From NCBI RefSeq assembly GCF_009865135.1, contig NZ_WWGH01000001.1:3534001-3598000 (forward strand): a stretch of 64,000 nt of DNA, in the 5' to 3' direction. This DNA is from Streptomyces sp. SID8374 (GTDB taxonomy: Bacteria; Actinomycetota; Actinomycetes; Streptomycetales; Streptomycetaceae). Positions 56,476 to 64,000 of this stretch are shown here, piece after piece. Position numbers and translations under genes: made by a program. Each line of letters opens with the position of its first letter. Position 1 is the stretch's first letter. A model generated the notes under the pieces. That model was not told the origin of the DNA and made no database searches. It saw nothing but the letters and a program-made list of their open reading frames with translations.

Positions 56476-56856
56476 TCAGCGACGGCGGCCCCTACGCAGC
56501 GAAGAGGCGGCGGCCTTGCCGTCCGCACCGCCGACCGACTTCACGACCGTCACCACGCCCCAAGTCAGGGCGACGGCGAGGAACGCGAGAAGGGCAAGGT
56601 TCGCGGCGATCGCGGTGAGCGCGCCGACGAGGAGGGGACCGAAGTAGACGCCGGCAGCCACCGCACCGGCGCCCATGCCGGAGCCGAGCGCGAGGCGCTG
56701 CACCGTCCGGTCCGGCGGGGCCTGGTGGACGTGGACCACCTGCGGCACCGCCGTGGTGGGCTGGTAGGTGGCGGGGAGGTGGTCGGCGTAGGCGGGGGTG
56801 CCGTCCGGCAGCGTGACGACGGCCGACGGGCGGGGTGTGGGCAGGTGGGGTTCCAT
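56476..56856 (-). CDS. Spd-like membrane protein (DUF6251 type)
   Basis: 126 aa. N-terminus with LPDGTPAYADHLPATYQP and HVHQAPPDRTVQRLALGSG, then two membrane helices (GAVAAGVYFGPLLVGALTAI and LALLAFLAVALTWGVV) and a basic tail. This layout is common in Streptomyces conjugative elements among the plasmid-spread (Spd) genes, which help DNA cross septa in recipient hyphae. Confidence 0.7.
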   Translation of the reverse strand: MEPHLPTPRPSAVVTLPDGTPAYADHLPATYQPTTAVPQVVHVHQAPPDRTVQRLALGSGMGAGAVAAGVYFGPLLVGALTAIAANLALLAFLAVALTWGVVTVVKSVGGADGKAAASSLRRGRRR

Positions 56857-56867
56857 CCGGTGACCTC

Positions 56868-57185
56868 TCAAGGGGAGTCGTGGCAGGGCACACACATGCC
56901 GAGCGAACGCGGGATGCAGTACCCGGCGTCGACAAGGCAGTTGGGGCAGGTGCGGCGGGCTCGCATCGCCGCATCCAGCGCGGCGGCGCGGGCCGGGGTC
57001 ATGGGGCGTACGGGCTTGGCGTGCTCGATGCGGTAGAGGTAGGCGACCAGCGGGGCCCGACGGCGGCGAGGGCGGTGCAGTTCCGCGACGACGTCCTGAC
57101 CACCCGGCCGCAACCCCATGGACCGGAGCTGACGGCGAGTGGCCAAACCATCGGGGGCGAGCCGCCACCGGTAGACGTCGGCCAT
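56868..57185 (-). CDS. RRQRL-motif zinc-binding protein of mobile elements
   Basis: 105 aa. N-terminal DGLATRRQLRSMGLRPGGQD (the motif reads RRQLR here) and a C-terminal zinc site CPNCLVDAGYCIPRSLGMCVPCH. Widely seen in Streptomyces elements next to DUF2637 proteins; function unknown. Its start overlaps the DUF2637 gene stop by one base. Confidence 0.75.
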   Translation of the reverse strand: MADVYRWRLAPDGLATRRQLRSMGLRPGGQDVVAELHRPRRRRAPLVAYLYRIEHAKPVRPMTPARAAALDAAMRARRTCPNCLVDAGYCIPRSLGMCVPCHDSP

Positions 57186-58024
57186 CAGGCAGCGCGTTCG
57201 GCGCGCAGGGTCTCGCGCAGATCGCGCGCCCTGGCGGGCGACGTCCGCACGGCCCGCCGGATGCCCTCGGCCGTCAGCTCCTTCACCGGCCAATCGGCTG
57301 TAGCCGTACGGGCCTCGATCAGGAGCTGTTCGGCGGTGCGGACCGGTCGACTCGATCGGGCGGCATCGGGGACGCGTCCGGTCGCCCGGCGCGGCCGGGT
57401 CGACTCGGCGGCCACCGCACCGATCGGTGCCCGATCGGTCGACTTCACCAGGTCGACCACCACCGGGGCCTCCAGCGCCGCCGGGACCGGTGCCGGGGCG
57501 ATCGGGGCGGGGGTCGATACCTCCAGGTCAGCCGTCGACCGTTTTACGGTGTTCTCGGGCGCTTCCTTCCGATTCGTGGAATCGGCCGGAGGCTCGATCG
57601 GCTGGTGGTGCAGCACCTTAGCGACGAGGTCGGAGCCGAAGTAGATCGACCCGACCGGCAGCGACGTGGCCAGCAGCACCAGGGCCCAGTTCGCGGGGTC
57701 CCAGTCGGCCAGTCGACCCCAGTCGACCACCTCGTCATGCAACTGCGGGACGAGACCGTGGACATAGTTGAGGACGAGAGAGGCCAGGGTGTAGGCGGCC
57801 AGCACCCGCAGTGCGAACCGTCGTGCGTCACCGGTCAGGACCAGGGTCGCGACCAGAGCGAGCGCCATCAGTCCGTCGACGACGAACGGGTAGAGCGTCG
57901 CGGCGGTGGGGTCGGCCCCGGTGGCGGTGGCGACGTCGCGCAGCGCGTTCCAGGACACCCGGAACGCCATCGCGACCACACCGACCAGAGCGGCGACCAG
58001 CAGGCCCTTGCCGAAGCGGTTCAC
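57185..58024 (-). CDS. DUF2637 membrane protein (Spd-like)
   Basis: 279 aa from GTG 58024, overlapping the preceding stop (GTGA). Four membrane helices in the first 125 residues (GLLVAALVGVVAMAFRVSW, TLYPFVVDGLMALALVATLV, VLAAYTLASLVLNYVHGL, WALVLLATSLPVGSIYFG). A disordered Pro/Ala/Ser linker and a C-terminal helical region, predicted winged helix (LLIEARTATADWPVKELTAE), may bind DNA. DUF2637 proteins belong to the plasmid-spread set of AICEs. Confidence 0.82.
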   Translation of the reverse strand: MNRFGKGLLVAALVGVVAMAFRVSWNALRDVATATGADPTAATLYPFVVDGLMALALVATLVLTGDARRFALRVLAAYTLASLVLNYVHGLVPQLHDEVVDWGRLADWDPANWALVLLATSLPVGSIYFGSDLVAKVLHHQPIEPPADSTNRKEAPENTVKRSTADLEVSTPAPIAPAPVPAALEAPVVVDLVKSTDRAPIGAVAAESTRPRRATGRVPDAARSSRPVRTAEQLLIEARTATADWPVKELTAEGIRRAVRTSPARARDLRETLRAERAA

Positions 58025-58449
58025 GACTGCTCCCCCCGCCACGGGAAGGGGCGGGTGTGGTGGGCGGTGCGGAAGATCCGCACCGCCACGCCGGCGGGGG
58101 CGTCGGGCTTGGCGACCGGGCGGGCGCCGCTGATCGAGGCCAGCATGCGGGCGGCGTGGTGCTCGCACCCGTCGGCACCCGCGTTCTCCGCATCGACGAC
58201 GGTCACGACAACCGGGCCCCCGCACAGGGTCGAGTCCTCCGGGTGCGCGGCCGGGCACCGCACCGGAGCCCCGGCGGGCGGCGCGTCGACCATCTCGACC
58301 AGCTGCTCCACGGTCACCTCAAGGCGACCGATCATCCGGGCCATGGCGGACACATCCAGCAGGCTCATGGACTGCGCATCCGCCAAGGCCTGCCGGGCAG
58401 CGAGGATACGGCTGCGGTCGTACGCAGTGAGATCGAAGCGACCGCCCAT
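58021..58449 (-). CDS. Hypothetical protein of the transfer operon
   Basis: 142 aa. Helical N-terminus (YDRSRILAARQALADAQSMS), a middle part with two Cys (VRCPAAHPEDSTLCGGPVVV) and His-rich DGCEHHAARML. No family is recognised. Start ATG 58449 shares one base with the upstream stop and its stop overlaps the DUF2637 start. Confidence 0.7.
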   Translation of the reverse strand: MGGRFDLTAYDRSRILAARQALADAQSMSLLDVSAMARMIGRLEVTVEQLVEMVDAPPAGAPVRCPAAHPEDSTLCGGPVVVTVVDAENAGADGCEHHAARMLASISGARPVAKPDAPAGVAVRIFRTAHHTRPFPWRGEQS

Positions 58450-58718
58450 CAGGCAGCACCCCCCGACAGGCTCACGCCGACCGACCGGTTGGCCAGCTCC
58501 CGACGAGCGGCCAGCACTCGCCGCCGGGCCCGGCGGATACGCCGCTCGTCCAGCTCGGTCGGGCTGCGGTCGATGGTCACGATCTCCGCGTCCAGCAGAG
58601 CGATGCCAGCCAGGATGGCGGGCATCTCCCGGTCGATCGCGTCCAGCTCGGCGTCCGACGGCTCACCGTCGAACGGGTTGGCCGTACCAACGGCCTGAAG
58701 TGCTGCGATGCTCTTCAT
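58449..58718 (-). CDS. Small helical protein (DUF6284-like), first gene of the tra operon
   Basis: 89 aa from ATG 58718 (GGGAGAG 9 bases before). The acidic N-terminus (DGEPSDAELDAIDREMPAI) and basic helical C-terminus (ELDERRIRRARRRVLAARRE) resemble the small proteins heading tra/spd operons. First in a run of tightly coupled minus-strand genes reaching traB. Confidence 0.65.
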   Translation of the reverse strand: MKSIAALQAVGTANPFDGEPSDAELDAIDREMPAILAGIALLDAEIVTIDRSPTELDERRIRRARRRVLAARRELANRSVGVSLSGGAA

Positions 58719-58757
58719 GAGTCGTTCTCTCCCTGTGAAGGTGTGGCGGCTCGACAG

Positions 58758-58783
58758 CGGCCCCGGGTGGCACCCCGGGGCCG
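58758..58783 (-). promoter_or_regulatory. Hairpin in the tra operon leader
   Basis: CGGCCCCGGGTG and CACCCCGGGGCCG (one bulge), about 40 bases before the first tra gene start. May act as attenuator or terminator of leader transcription. Confidence 0.5.
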
Positions 58784-59225
58784 TGCCGTGTTTCAGGTGG
58801 TGGTGGGACTCGTCAAGCGGGCAGGCCACCGACGCAACGGCCGATGCCCTGCCCGCATGACGAGTGACGGGAAGCCCGTCACTGTCGTGCCGCAGTTCCT
58901 TGCGCGCCTTACGCTCCTTCGCTCGGCCGGCACGTGGTTACTGCGGCCACTCAGTCGCTACTCGCTGAGTGGATCTCCCTCCCTCACGGGTGTCATGGAC
59001 CGGGTGCAGCCCAACCACCGGGGTCCCCGCGATCCGATCCCTCGGGGACTCTCCCGAGGGCCAGACCGACGACTTAGCCGATGACACCGATTACTCCGTG
59101 AAGACGCCGGACTTTTACGCCTCCCCTGCCGCTCGAACCGCGTGTAAGCAAGTCCGGCGGGGTCCCGCTGCTCGTTCAGGTCGAAGCAACCCAAAGAGGG
59201 CCCCTTCTGCGCTCCGACTCGAAGT

Positions 59226-59258
59226 CAATGCAGTACCTGTATTACAGGTCCTGCATTG
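59226..59258. promoter_or_regulatory. 33-bp dyad operator
   Basis: CAATGCAG, one base, ACCTGTA, central T, TACAGGT, one base, CTGCATTG: symmetric over 33 bases except the centre and one mismatched pair. Lies 166 bases before the XRE regulator start in the divergent control region. The best candidate binding site for the element's GntR-type or XRE-type repressor. Confidence 0.7.
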
Positions 59259-59424
59259 AGGTTCCGTCAAGCGGAGCTGTGGAACTTCTTGGTTTTGCGC
59301 CGGGGAGTCCCTGGCGTGCCATCAGCATCGCCGCAGCTCAAGGGCGTTGGTTACCCCATGCGTGGACAGCTCAAGTTCATCTCGCTACCGTCGAGAGGTC
59401 CCAAGACGTCCCACGGGGGTTGCG

Positions 59425-60186
59425 ATGTCCAACGAGCGCCTACGGTCGGCCATGCTGGCGCAGGGGATGAGCGTCCACGATCTCGCCGAGGCGATCGAGG
59501 TCAATCCGAAGACAGTGGAGCGGTGGATCACTCAGGGCAAAGTTCCGTACCGGCGGCATCAGTACGCCACTGCCTCACAGCTCAGGGTGGACGTGACGAC
59601 GTTGTGGCCCGACGACTCGCGCGCGGTTGAATCGGCAACTGACCTCAGCAAGGCGGAGATCGTCACCATCTACCCGCACCGTCACATGGTTCCCAACAAC
59701 CTGTGGCGGGACATCTATGAGCGGGCTGAGTCGCACATCGACCTACTCGTCTACTCAGGCTTGTGGATGTCCGAAGACCCGCTGTTTCACGACCTCTTGA
59801 AGCGAAAGTCGCAGGGGACGACACAGATCAGAATTCTTCTGGGTGATCCCGGGTGCGCTGCTGTGCGTCAACGAGGCATAGACGAAGGTCACCGCATCAT
59901 GGACGGCAAGATTCGCAATGCGCTGGTGAACTATCGCCCGCTGTTCGCGAGCCATCCCGGTATCGGCTTTCGCCTACATGATGGGACGCTCTACAACTCG
60001 CTCTTCCGGTCCGATGACGAGATGCTGGTGAACACCCACGTATACGGAATCGGGGCCTACATGGCTCCGGTCCTGCACCTACGGCGACTGCCTGGCGGTG
60101 GGCTCTTCGACACCTATGCAAATAGCATCGAACAGACCTGGGGCGGCGCCCGCCCGGTCTCTGACCACGACATCACCGGAGTTTGA
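59425..60186 (+). CDS. XRE-type regulator with DUF5919/PLD-like C-terminal domain
   Basis: 253 aa from ATG 59425. Helix-turn-helix RLRSAMLAQGMSVHDLAEAI, then NPKTVERWITQG (residues about 5-45), then a domain of about 180 residues (PNNLWRDIYERAESHIDLLV..TQIRILLGDPGCAAVRQRG..) with the fold pattern of phospholipase-D-like DUF5919 proteins but no HKD motifs. In AICEs this gene type precedes the Nudix gene and is thought to control transfer and excision. Stop and next start are 2 bases apart. Confidence 0.82.
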   Translation: MSNERLRSAMLAQGMSVHDLAEAIEVNPKTVERWITQGKVPYRRHQYATASQLRVDVTTLWPDDSRAVESATDLSKAEIVTIYPHRHMVPNNLWRDIYERAESHIDLLVYSGLWMSEDPLFHDLLKRKSQGTTQIRILLGDPGCAAVRQRGIDEGHRIMDGKIRNALVNYRPLFASHPGIGFRLHDGTLYNSLFRSDDEMLVNTHVYGIGAYMAPVLHLRRLPGGGLFDTYANSIEQTWGGARPVSDHDITGV

Positions 60187-60188
60187 GC

Positions 60189-60662
60189 ATGGGACGCATC
60201 GACTACCTTCATGACCCCGACGCCCCGCCGGCCAACTCGGTGGTGCCGTCCGTCGTGGCCTTCGTGCAGAACGAATCAGGTGATGTGCTGCTGATCCAGC
60301 GTTCCGATAACGGCCGGTGGGCCCTGCCGGGCGGTGGGCACGATGTGGGCGAGTCCATCAGCGACACTGTCGTGCGGGAAGTCTGGGAAGAGACCGGCGT
60401 CAAGGCCGAGGTCGTGGACATGTCGGGGATCTACACCGACCCCGGCCACGTGATGCTGTACGACGATGGCGAAGCACGGCAGCAGTTCAGCATCTGTTTC
60501 CGCGCCCGCCCGGTCGGGGGCGAGGTCAGGACGAGTGACGAGACGACGCAGGTCCGATGGGTCAGCCCATCGGACCTGCGTGAGTTCGACATCCACCCCA
60601 CCATGCGGCTCAGGATCGAGCACGCCTTGGACCGGGACCGGACTGCCCCTTACGTCGGCTGA
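60189..60662 (+). CDS. Nudix hydrolase (Pif-like)
   Basis: 157 aa from ATG 60189. Complete Nudix box GGGHDVGESISDTVVREVWE, followed by ETGV, with catalytic RE and EE residues. Hydrolyses nucleoside diphosphates linked to another group. In pSAM2 the Nudix protein Pif blocks repeated entry of the same element, so an immunity role is plausible by position and family. Its last 13 bases overlap the end of the convergent HD gene. Confidence 0.88.
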   Translation: MGRIDYLHDPDAPPANSVVPSVVAFVQNESGDVLLIQRSDNGRWALPGGGHDVGESISDTVVREVWEETGVKAEVVDMSGIYTDPGHVMLYDDGEARQQFSICFRARPVGGEVRTSDETTQVRWVSPSDLREFDIHPTMRLRIEHALDRDRTAPYVG

Positions 60663-61222
60663 CGCTTGACGGCAGCGAGCCGCTCAAGGGTTCGTGCCGT
60701 GCAACCCAGAATTTCGGGTTCGGCTCGCCGGATGAACGTCCCGATCAAGCTGTTCGGCCCGTAGCGGCCCGCGATCTCGTTCACTCGGTCCACCGGGTTC
60801 GTCGGGGTGCCGTCCGGTGTGGTGTTCATGTCGCAGAAGCAGAGCGCGTCAGTCAGGTGCGCGTTCTCGCGCGGGAACTCCTCTTCCAGCTCGTCTCGCA
60901 ACCCACGCGCTTCTGCCTCCATCCAGGCACAGGAGTGATGAGCCACAAGGCGCACCACCCTGTCGTCGGCGTGAGCGACGTCGCGTAGGTATCGCGCCCC
61001 GTCCAGTGGGTGAAATCCAGTCTTCGCGAGACTCGGCGCGTAGCCGATGTCATGCAGTACCGCCGTTGCCTCCAGAAGGTTCGCGTCCGAACCGAGGATG
61101 GGGGCCAGAGTGCGAGCCCTCTCCGCCACGCCCTGCGAGTGAGCCCACCGGCGAGGCAGGGGTTCGGATAGCAGTGATTCCGCGAGGGGGTAGGCCCACG
61201 CCGTCAATGCAGTGGAGCTCAA
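60650..61222 (-). CDS. HD-domain phosphohydrolase-like protein
   Basis: 190 aa. Start set at TTG 61222 because it overlaps the GntR-gene stop (TTGA) in the manner of neighbouring coupled genes; no better ATG/GTG precedes the domain. HD motif set: RWAHSQGVAERARTLAPIL (first His), TAVLHDIGYAP (HD), HHSCAW (His pair). Metal-dependent phosphohydrolase family. Substrate unknown; pairing with a Nudix gene suggests nucleotide turnover or signalling. Confidence 0.78.
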   Translation of the reverse strand: MSSTALTAWAYPLAESLLSEPLPRRWAHSQGVAERARTLAPILGSDANLLEATAVLHDIGYAPSLAKTGFHPLDGARYLRDVAHADDRVVRLVAHHSCAWMEAEARGLRDELEEEFPRENAHLTDALCFCDMNTTPDGTPTNPVDRVNEIAGRYGPNSLIGTFIRRAEPEILGCTARTLERLAAVKRQPT

Positions 61223-61722
61223 AGTCTGGCTTCCTCTCCGTTCGGCAGGGACAGAACCGTTCGCTGCTTGCCCTGCTTGCCTTCTGATACCAGCCCGGCA
61301 GCCTGAAGCTTGTCGAGCGCCCTCCTCACGGTGGGCCGCGAGACGCCGAAGCGCGAACACAGGGCTGACGTACTGGGGAAGGGCGAACCCACCTTGAGCT
61401 TGTCGTCCTTGATCACGTCAGCCAGGCGTTCGGACAAAGGACGGCGGTCGACGTGCTGCCCGCGTCGCACCACTCGCCAGCGCCCACCGGGCACCGGCTC
61501 CGCCACCCCCTGGTCCTGAAGGGCGAGGAACGCTCGAAGCGCTACGCCACGGGATACACCGTGGTCGCGCATGAGGTCCGCAGCCGACGGCAGCTCGGTC
61601 ATCCCGTCGTCGGCCTCAATCTGGGCTTTGACGACATCAGCGATCTTCAGGAAGGTCCCGCGAGGGCTGGCCTGCGACACGCGTCTTCCCTCTTCTCCTC
61701 GTAGGTACCTCAAGCCTGCCAT
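61219..61722 (-). CDS. Regulator with two GntR-type winged helices
   Basis: 167 aa from ATG 61722 (AAGGAG just before; ATG 61746 lacks a ribosome site). Two successive winged-helix units: FLKIADVVKAQIEADDGMTE..ADLMRDHGVSRGVALRAF (about 22-80) and LSERLADVIKDDKLKVGSPF..SALCSRFGVSRPTVRRALDK (about 95-150). No effector domain. Position matches KorSA-type GntR repressors of pSAM2-like elements, but the duplicated DNA-binding unit is unusual. Divergent from the cargo gene at 61831. Confidence 0.8.
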   Translation of the reverse strand: MAGLRYLRGEEGRRVSQASPRGTFLKIADVVKAQIEADDGMTELPSAADLMRDHGVSRGVALRAFLALQDQGVAEPVPGGRWRVVRRGQHVDRRPLSERLADVIKDDKLKVGSPFPSTSALCSRFGVSRPTVRRALDKLQAAGLVSEGKQGKQRTVLSLPNGEEARL

Positions 61723-61830
61723 GTACTCCTTCCAACGCGCCCCCATGCTGCCAGGAACGCAACTCTGAGACGCTCACCCGCGTAGGCTTCGGGCTCTGGA
61801 CCACCGCAGTCTGCGTTCGGAGGGAAACCA

Positions 61831-64000
61831 ATGAGAGGCCTACTCGATGAGGAGACACTGGAAGGAACAAACGAGGTCCGTATCTCTTACCGCCCAGAGC
61901 GAATGGCTGTCCCTCTGGCCGCCCCCCTAAGCCAGAGTGCGTTCATCAACACAGTGCGCGATGAATGCCAGATCTGGGGTGGGGCCGTAGCACCTCTGGT
62001 TCCTCTGTCTTCCGATGGCCTTGTGGATGATACCTACGCCCGCATTATTCCCGGCTCGGCAATAGATGGGATCGAAGGGCTTCACCCGTGGAACTTGATC
62101 CACCTTTCCGAGGCAAAGGTGGAATACCCTTGGAAACTACCGGCCCACGGACCTCAGCTGGCTTTCACGCTTCTGGAATCTGGAAAGGTCGATGAATACC
62201 GGCCTGTAGAAGTAGTGGAGCTGGCAGCGTCAGACCCATGGAAAATGATCTATGCTGCATGCCTTGGGCTTTTGCCAGAAAATCCAAATCCGGAACTATT
62301 GAGCTCTCACCAGTTGATTCCTAATCTCACCTTCGAGAACTTCATCCGCGTCAACAGGGTCGAAGCTCAAGGGTCATTGGATGACCTCTTGCAACGCTTG
62401 AGCTCACGCAGTTCTCTTTCTCCACGCCTACTTTCCATGTTGGGGCTTGGGTATGGAAATGCCGGTAGTACCGGAATTAGGACAGCAGGCGTAGTTCTCC
62501 CTGCTCCCGAGTTCCCTCGAACTGACGCAGGTCCTAATGTAGTTGTAATTTGCTCACCCGGTGACGTGCACGATTCCGCGCTGCTTTGGAATCTACGTGG
62601 CGCAAATGGAGACTCTGCGCCACTGCCAATCGGGATTCCCGTAGAGTGCGTCACCGCTGACAGTCTTCGTTCCTTGCTGAAGACTCCCGGCCTATCACGA
62701 AATGGCTTTGCGGTGAACGGCCTGTATGTGACTAGCGCCAGCCTAGCACCCGAAGAAATTCGCGCGCTTATTGGCGAAGACGTCGCGAGTGTGGGAATTG
62801 CGAGCTACGCGGATATGCTACATTTCGGCTACCCGGGTAGCGTCTCACGCAATGAAGTGCTCGTTTGGGATAAGGGAAATAGTCAGTTCGTTCCTCTGCC
62901 GACTGATACCCATCGCAGTATTTTTAAGCACGGCATTTTTTCTCCCACATCAAGCATGCGGGCGGACGTCAGCGTGCTAGATAGCCCTTTCCCTGAAGGG
63001 CCTGACATTAGAGTCACTACATCTAATGCCACCTTTTCTGCGGGTGCCAGCAGTACACGGCCCGTGCACTCCAAGCGCGCGGAGGTCCGGCATCTGTCGT
63101 GGCCCAGTAAAATGCTCATGGCCAGATCGGTGGCGTCCGGGAGAGGTTTCGATCTCCAAGAGTCAGAGCCTGGCCGCGCGGCTCGTGTGCTTCTGTCTGG
63201 ACTCGCCAGCATCAGCATGCTCGATAATCTAGCTCATGCCCCACTTCTTAATATGCTGGAGGAAATGGCGGCACGTCAGGGGTTTGGGTGGTACAAGAAC
63301 CGGCTGCGAAATATTGGCCTGGAGGCAAACCCTGGACATTCGGTCGGACCCACCACGGATGAACTCCCGGAAAAAACGTTCAATGAGTTCAAGAAGGCGC
63401 TCGGCAATAGCGATAGAGCTACCAAGAATTGGCTCCTGTGGGCCGAAAAGTCGCACCTCATCTTGAAGGGTTTTCAATTGGCGTGCGATGCTTGCGACGC
63501 GAAGCAGTGGATACCCGTTGCAGCTTTTGCCCCGCCCATTATCTGTCGCGGGTGTGCACGAGAGATGTCAACTCCCTTCGGAGACCGAAGTAATATCGAA
63601 TTTAGATATCGTCTATCTGAACGCCTGCGGCGCGTGTATGAGCAGGATGCGATGGGACACCTGCTGGTAGCGCGATACTTTTACCAGCTATTTGAGGCGG
63701 GAAGGAGAGGCAGGCTAGTCGGTCTCCATCCTGGAATAGAGGTTCACAAAAAGGGGGAAACACGCCTCGAAGGAGAAGCAGACGTTCTTCTCTTCACGAG
63801 GAGGGGAGAATTCGTGCCAGTGGAAGTGAAGCGGACGTCCTCCGGTTTCACAGATGGAGAAATCGACAAACTTGGCCACTTGGCTTCATTTTTGAAATCC
63901 CCCTGGTCAGTAGTCGCCTGCTGTCAATATGGAAAAGATGCGGGAACGGATTTTGAACAGCTTGCAGCTTACTCGGAAAGTGAGGGGCACTCGCGCATTG
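61831..64000 (+). CDS. Large low-GC cargo protein with zinc ribbon and PD-(D/E)XK nuclease-like domain (cut by window end)
   Basis: At least 723 codons from ATG 61831 (GGAGGGAAACCA before it), open to the window edge. Residues 1-500 match no domain I recognise; an early segment reads FINTVRDECQIWGGAVAPLVP. Near residues 555-590 a four-Cys zinc ribbon (CDACDAK..ICRGCARE). It is followed by a nuclease-like core: RLEGEADVLLFTRRGEFVPV, then EVKRTSSGF, the D-x(n)-ExK arrangement of PD-(D/E)XK enzymes, with a helix after it (EIDKLGHLASFL). AGA, AGG, ATA and CTA codons, rare in the rest of the window, are frequent here. Predicted DNA/RNA-targeting effector, probably defence; unproven. Confidence 0.75.
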   Translation, partial: MRGLLDEETLEGTNEVRISYRPERMAVPLAAPLSQSAFINTVRDECQIWGGAVAPLVPLSSDGLVDDTYARIIPGSAIDGIEGLHPWNLIHLSEAKVEYPWKLPAHGPQLAFTLLESGKVDEYRPVEVVELAASDPWKMIYAACLGLLPENPNPELLSSHQLIPNLTFENFIRVNRVEAQGSLDDLLQRLSSRSSLSPRLLSMLGLGYGNAGSTGIRTAGVVLPAPEFPRTDAGPNVVVICSPGDVHDSALLWNLRGANGDSAPLPIGIPVECVTADSLRSLLKTPGLSRNGFAVNGLYVTSASLAPEEIRALIGEDVASVGIASYADMLHFGYPGSVSRNEVLVWDKGNSQFVPLPTDTHRSIFKHGIFSPTSSMRADVSVLDSPFPEGPDIRVTTSNATFSAGASSTRPVHSKRAEVRHLSWPSKMLMARSVASGRGFDLQESEPGRAARVLLSGLASISMLDNLAHAPLLNMLEEMAARQGFGWYKNRLRNIGLEANPGHSVGPTTDELPEKTFNEFKKALGNSDRATKNWLLWAEKSHLILKGFQLACDACDAKQWIPVAAFAPPIICRGCAREMSTPFGDRSNIEFRYRLSERLRRVYEQDAMGHLLVARYFYQLFEAGRRGRLVGLHPGIEVHKKGETRLEGEADVLLFTRRGEFVPVEVKRTSSGFTDGEIDKLGHLASFLKSPWSVVACCQYGKDAGTDFEQLAAYSESEGHSRI

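Larger units (their letters stand above)
58719..59424. other. Control region between the tra/spd operon and the XRE regulator
   Basis: 706 bases with no gene. Contains a GGCCCCGGG/CCCGGGGCC hairpin (58758-58783) in the tra leader, an 8-bp inverted repeat CCACTCAG/CTGAGTGG (58949-58974), and the 33-bp dyad at 59226-59258. It should hold the divergent promoters. Confidence 0.6.

Noticed and set aside
54046..57036. 996-codon plus-strand frame opposite traB
   Set aside because: Antisense shadow; the minus strand has Walker motifs and coupled starts.
62367..62654. Small minus-strand genes inside 62.3-63.5 kb
   Set aside because: They lie opposite an uninterrupted plus-strand frame with a good ribosome site and clear C-terminal domains; lower GC simply yields more random short frames.

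Overview
The window is high-GC actinobacterial chromosome and almost certainly Streptomyces. It carries a BldC-type developmental regulator, valine dehydrogenase, Lsr2, a MerR/TipAS-type regulator, the typical scattered Streptomyces purine genes, GTG starts and GTGA/ATGA gene overlaps. The core part (1 to about 47.9 kb) is ordinary housekeeping sequence. The last 16 kb (47.9 to 64 kb) is an integrated conjugative element next to a tRNA-Ser gene, and it runs off the right edge.

Core, left to right: a partial aldo/keto reductase; an M23 peptidase with a c-di-AMP (ydaO-type) riboswitch leader; a SpoIIE-type phosphatase; a TipA-like regulator; tRNA-fMet and tRNA-Lys flanking a decayed alpha/beta-hydrolase; a DEAD-box helicase with a repetitive disordered tail; a lipoprotein; a coupled three-gene operon (small zincin plus two FluC fluoride channel subunits); a membrane metallophosphoesterase; a Glu-Asp-Phe tRNA cluster; a DsbA/CcdA pair; HrpA; a second tRNA-Asp; bldC; vdh; purM/purF; a META-domain lipoprotein; an ArsR-M23-DinB-fold operon with a probably leaderless promoter; purS-purQ-purL; lsr2; two tRNA-Gly genes, one structurally aberrant; an ABC transporter pair with a histidine kinase/response regulator; a third tRNA-Gly; purC; a dimethylformamidase-like protein; an apparently inactive M48-like membrane protein; purD; dnaX; SRP RNA; tRNA-Ser(GGA).

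Purine genes purM, purF, purL, purQ, purS, purC and purD all lie on the minus strand between 24 and 45 kb, in four transcription blocks. Together they cover much of the PRPP-to-IMP pathway.

The element is organised like an actinomycete integrative and conjugative element (AICE): integrase, excisionase, a 220-bp cluster of ten exact GGTGACGCA iterons (likely replication origin), a P-loop replication protein, a primase-polymerase, a short cytosine-5 methyltransferase, small zinc and membrane proteins, an FtsK/TraB-type DNA pump, Spd-like spread proteins, then a control block (XRE-type regulator, Nudix protein, HD protein and a GntR-type protein with two winged-helix units) around a 33-bp dyad operator. 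Beyond it starts a strikingly lower-GC open frame of at least 723 codons. It ends, within the window, in a zinc ribbon and a predicted PD-(D/E)XK nuclease fold. This is the best candidate for an undescribed, probably defence-related, cargo system; its right part and partner genes lie outside the window.
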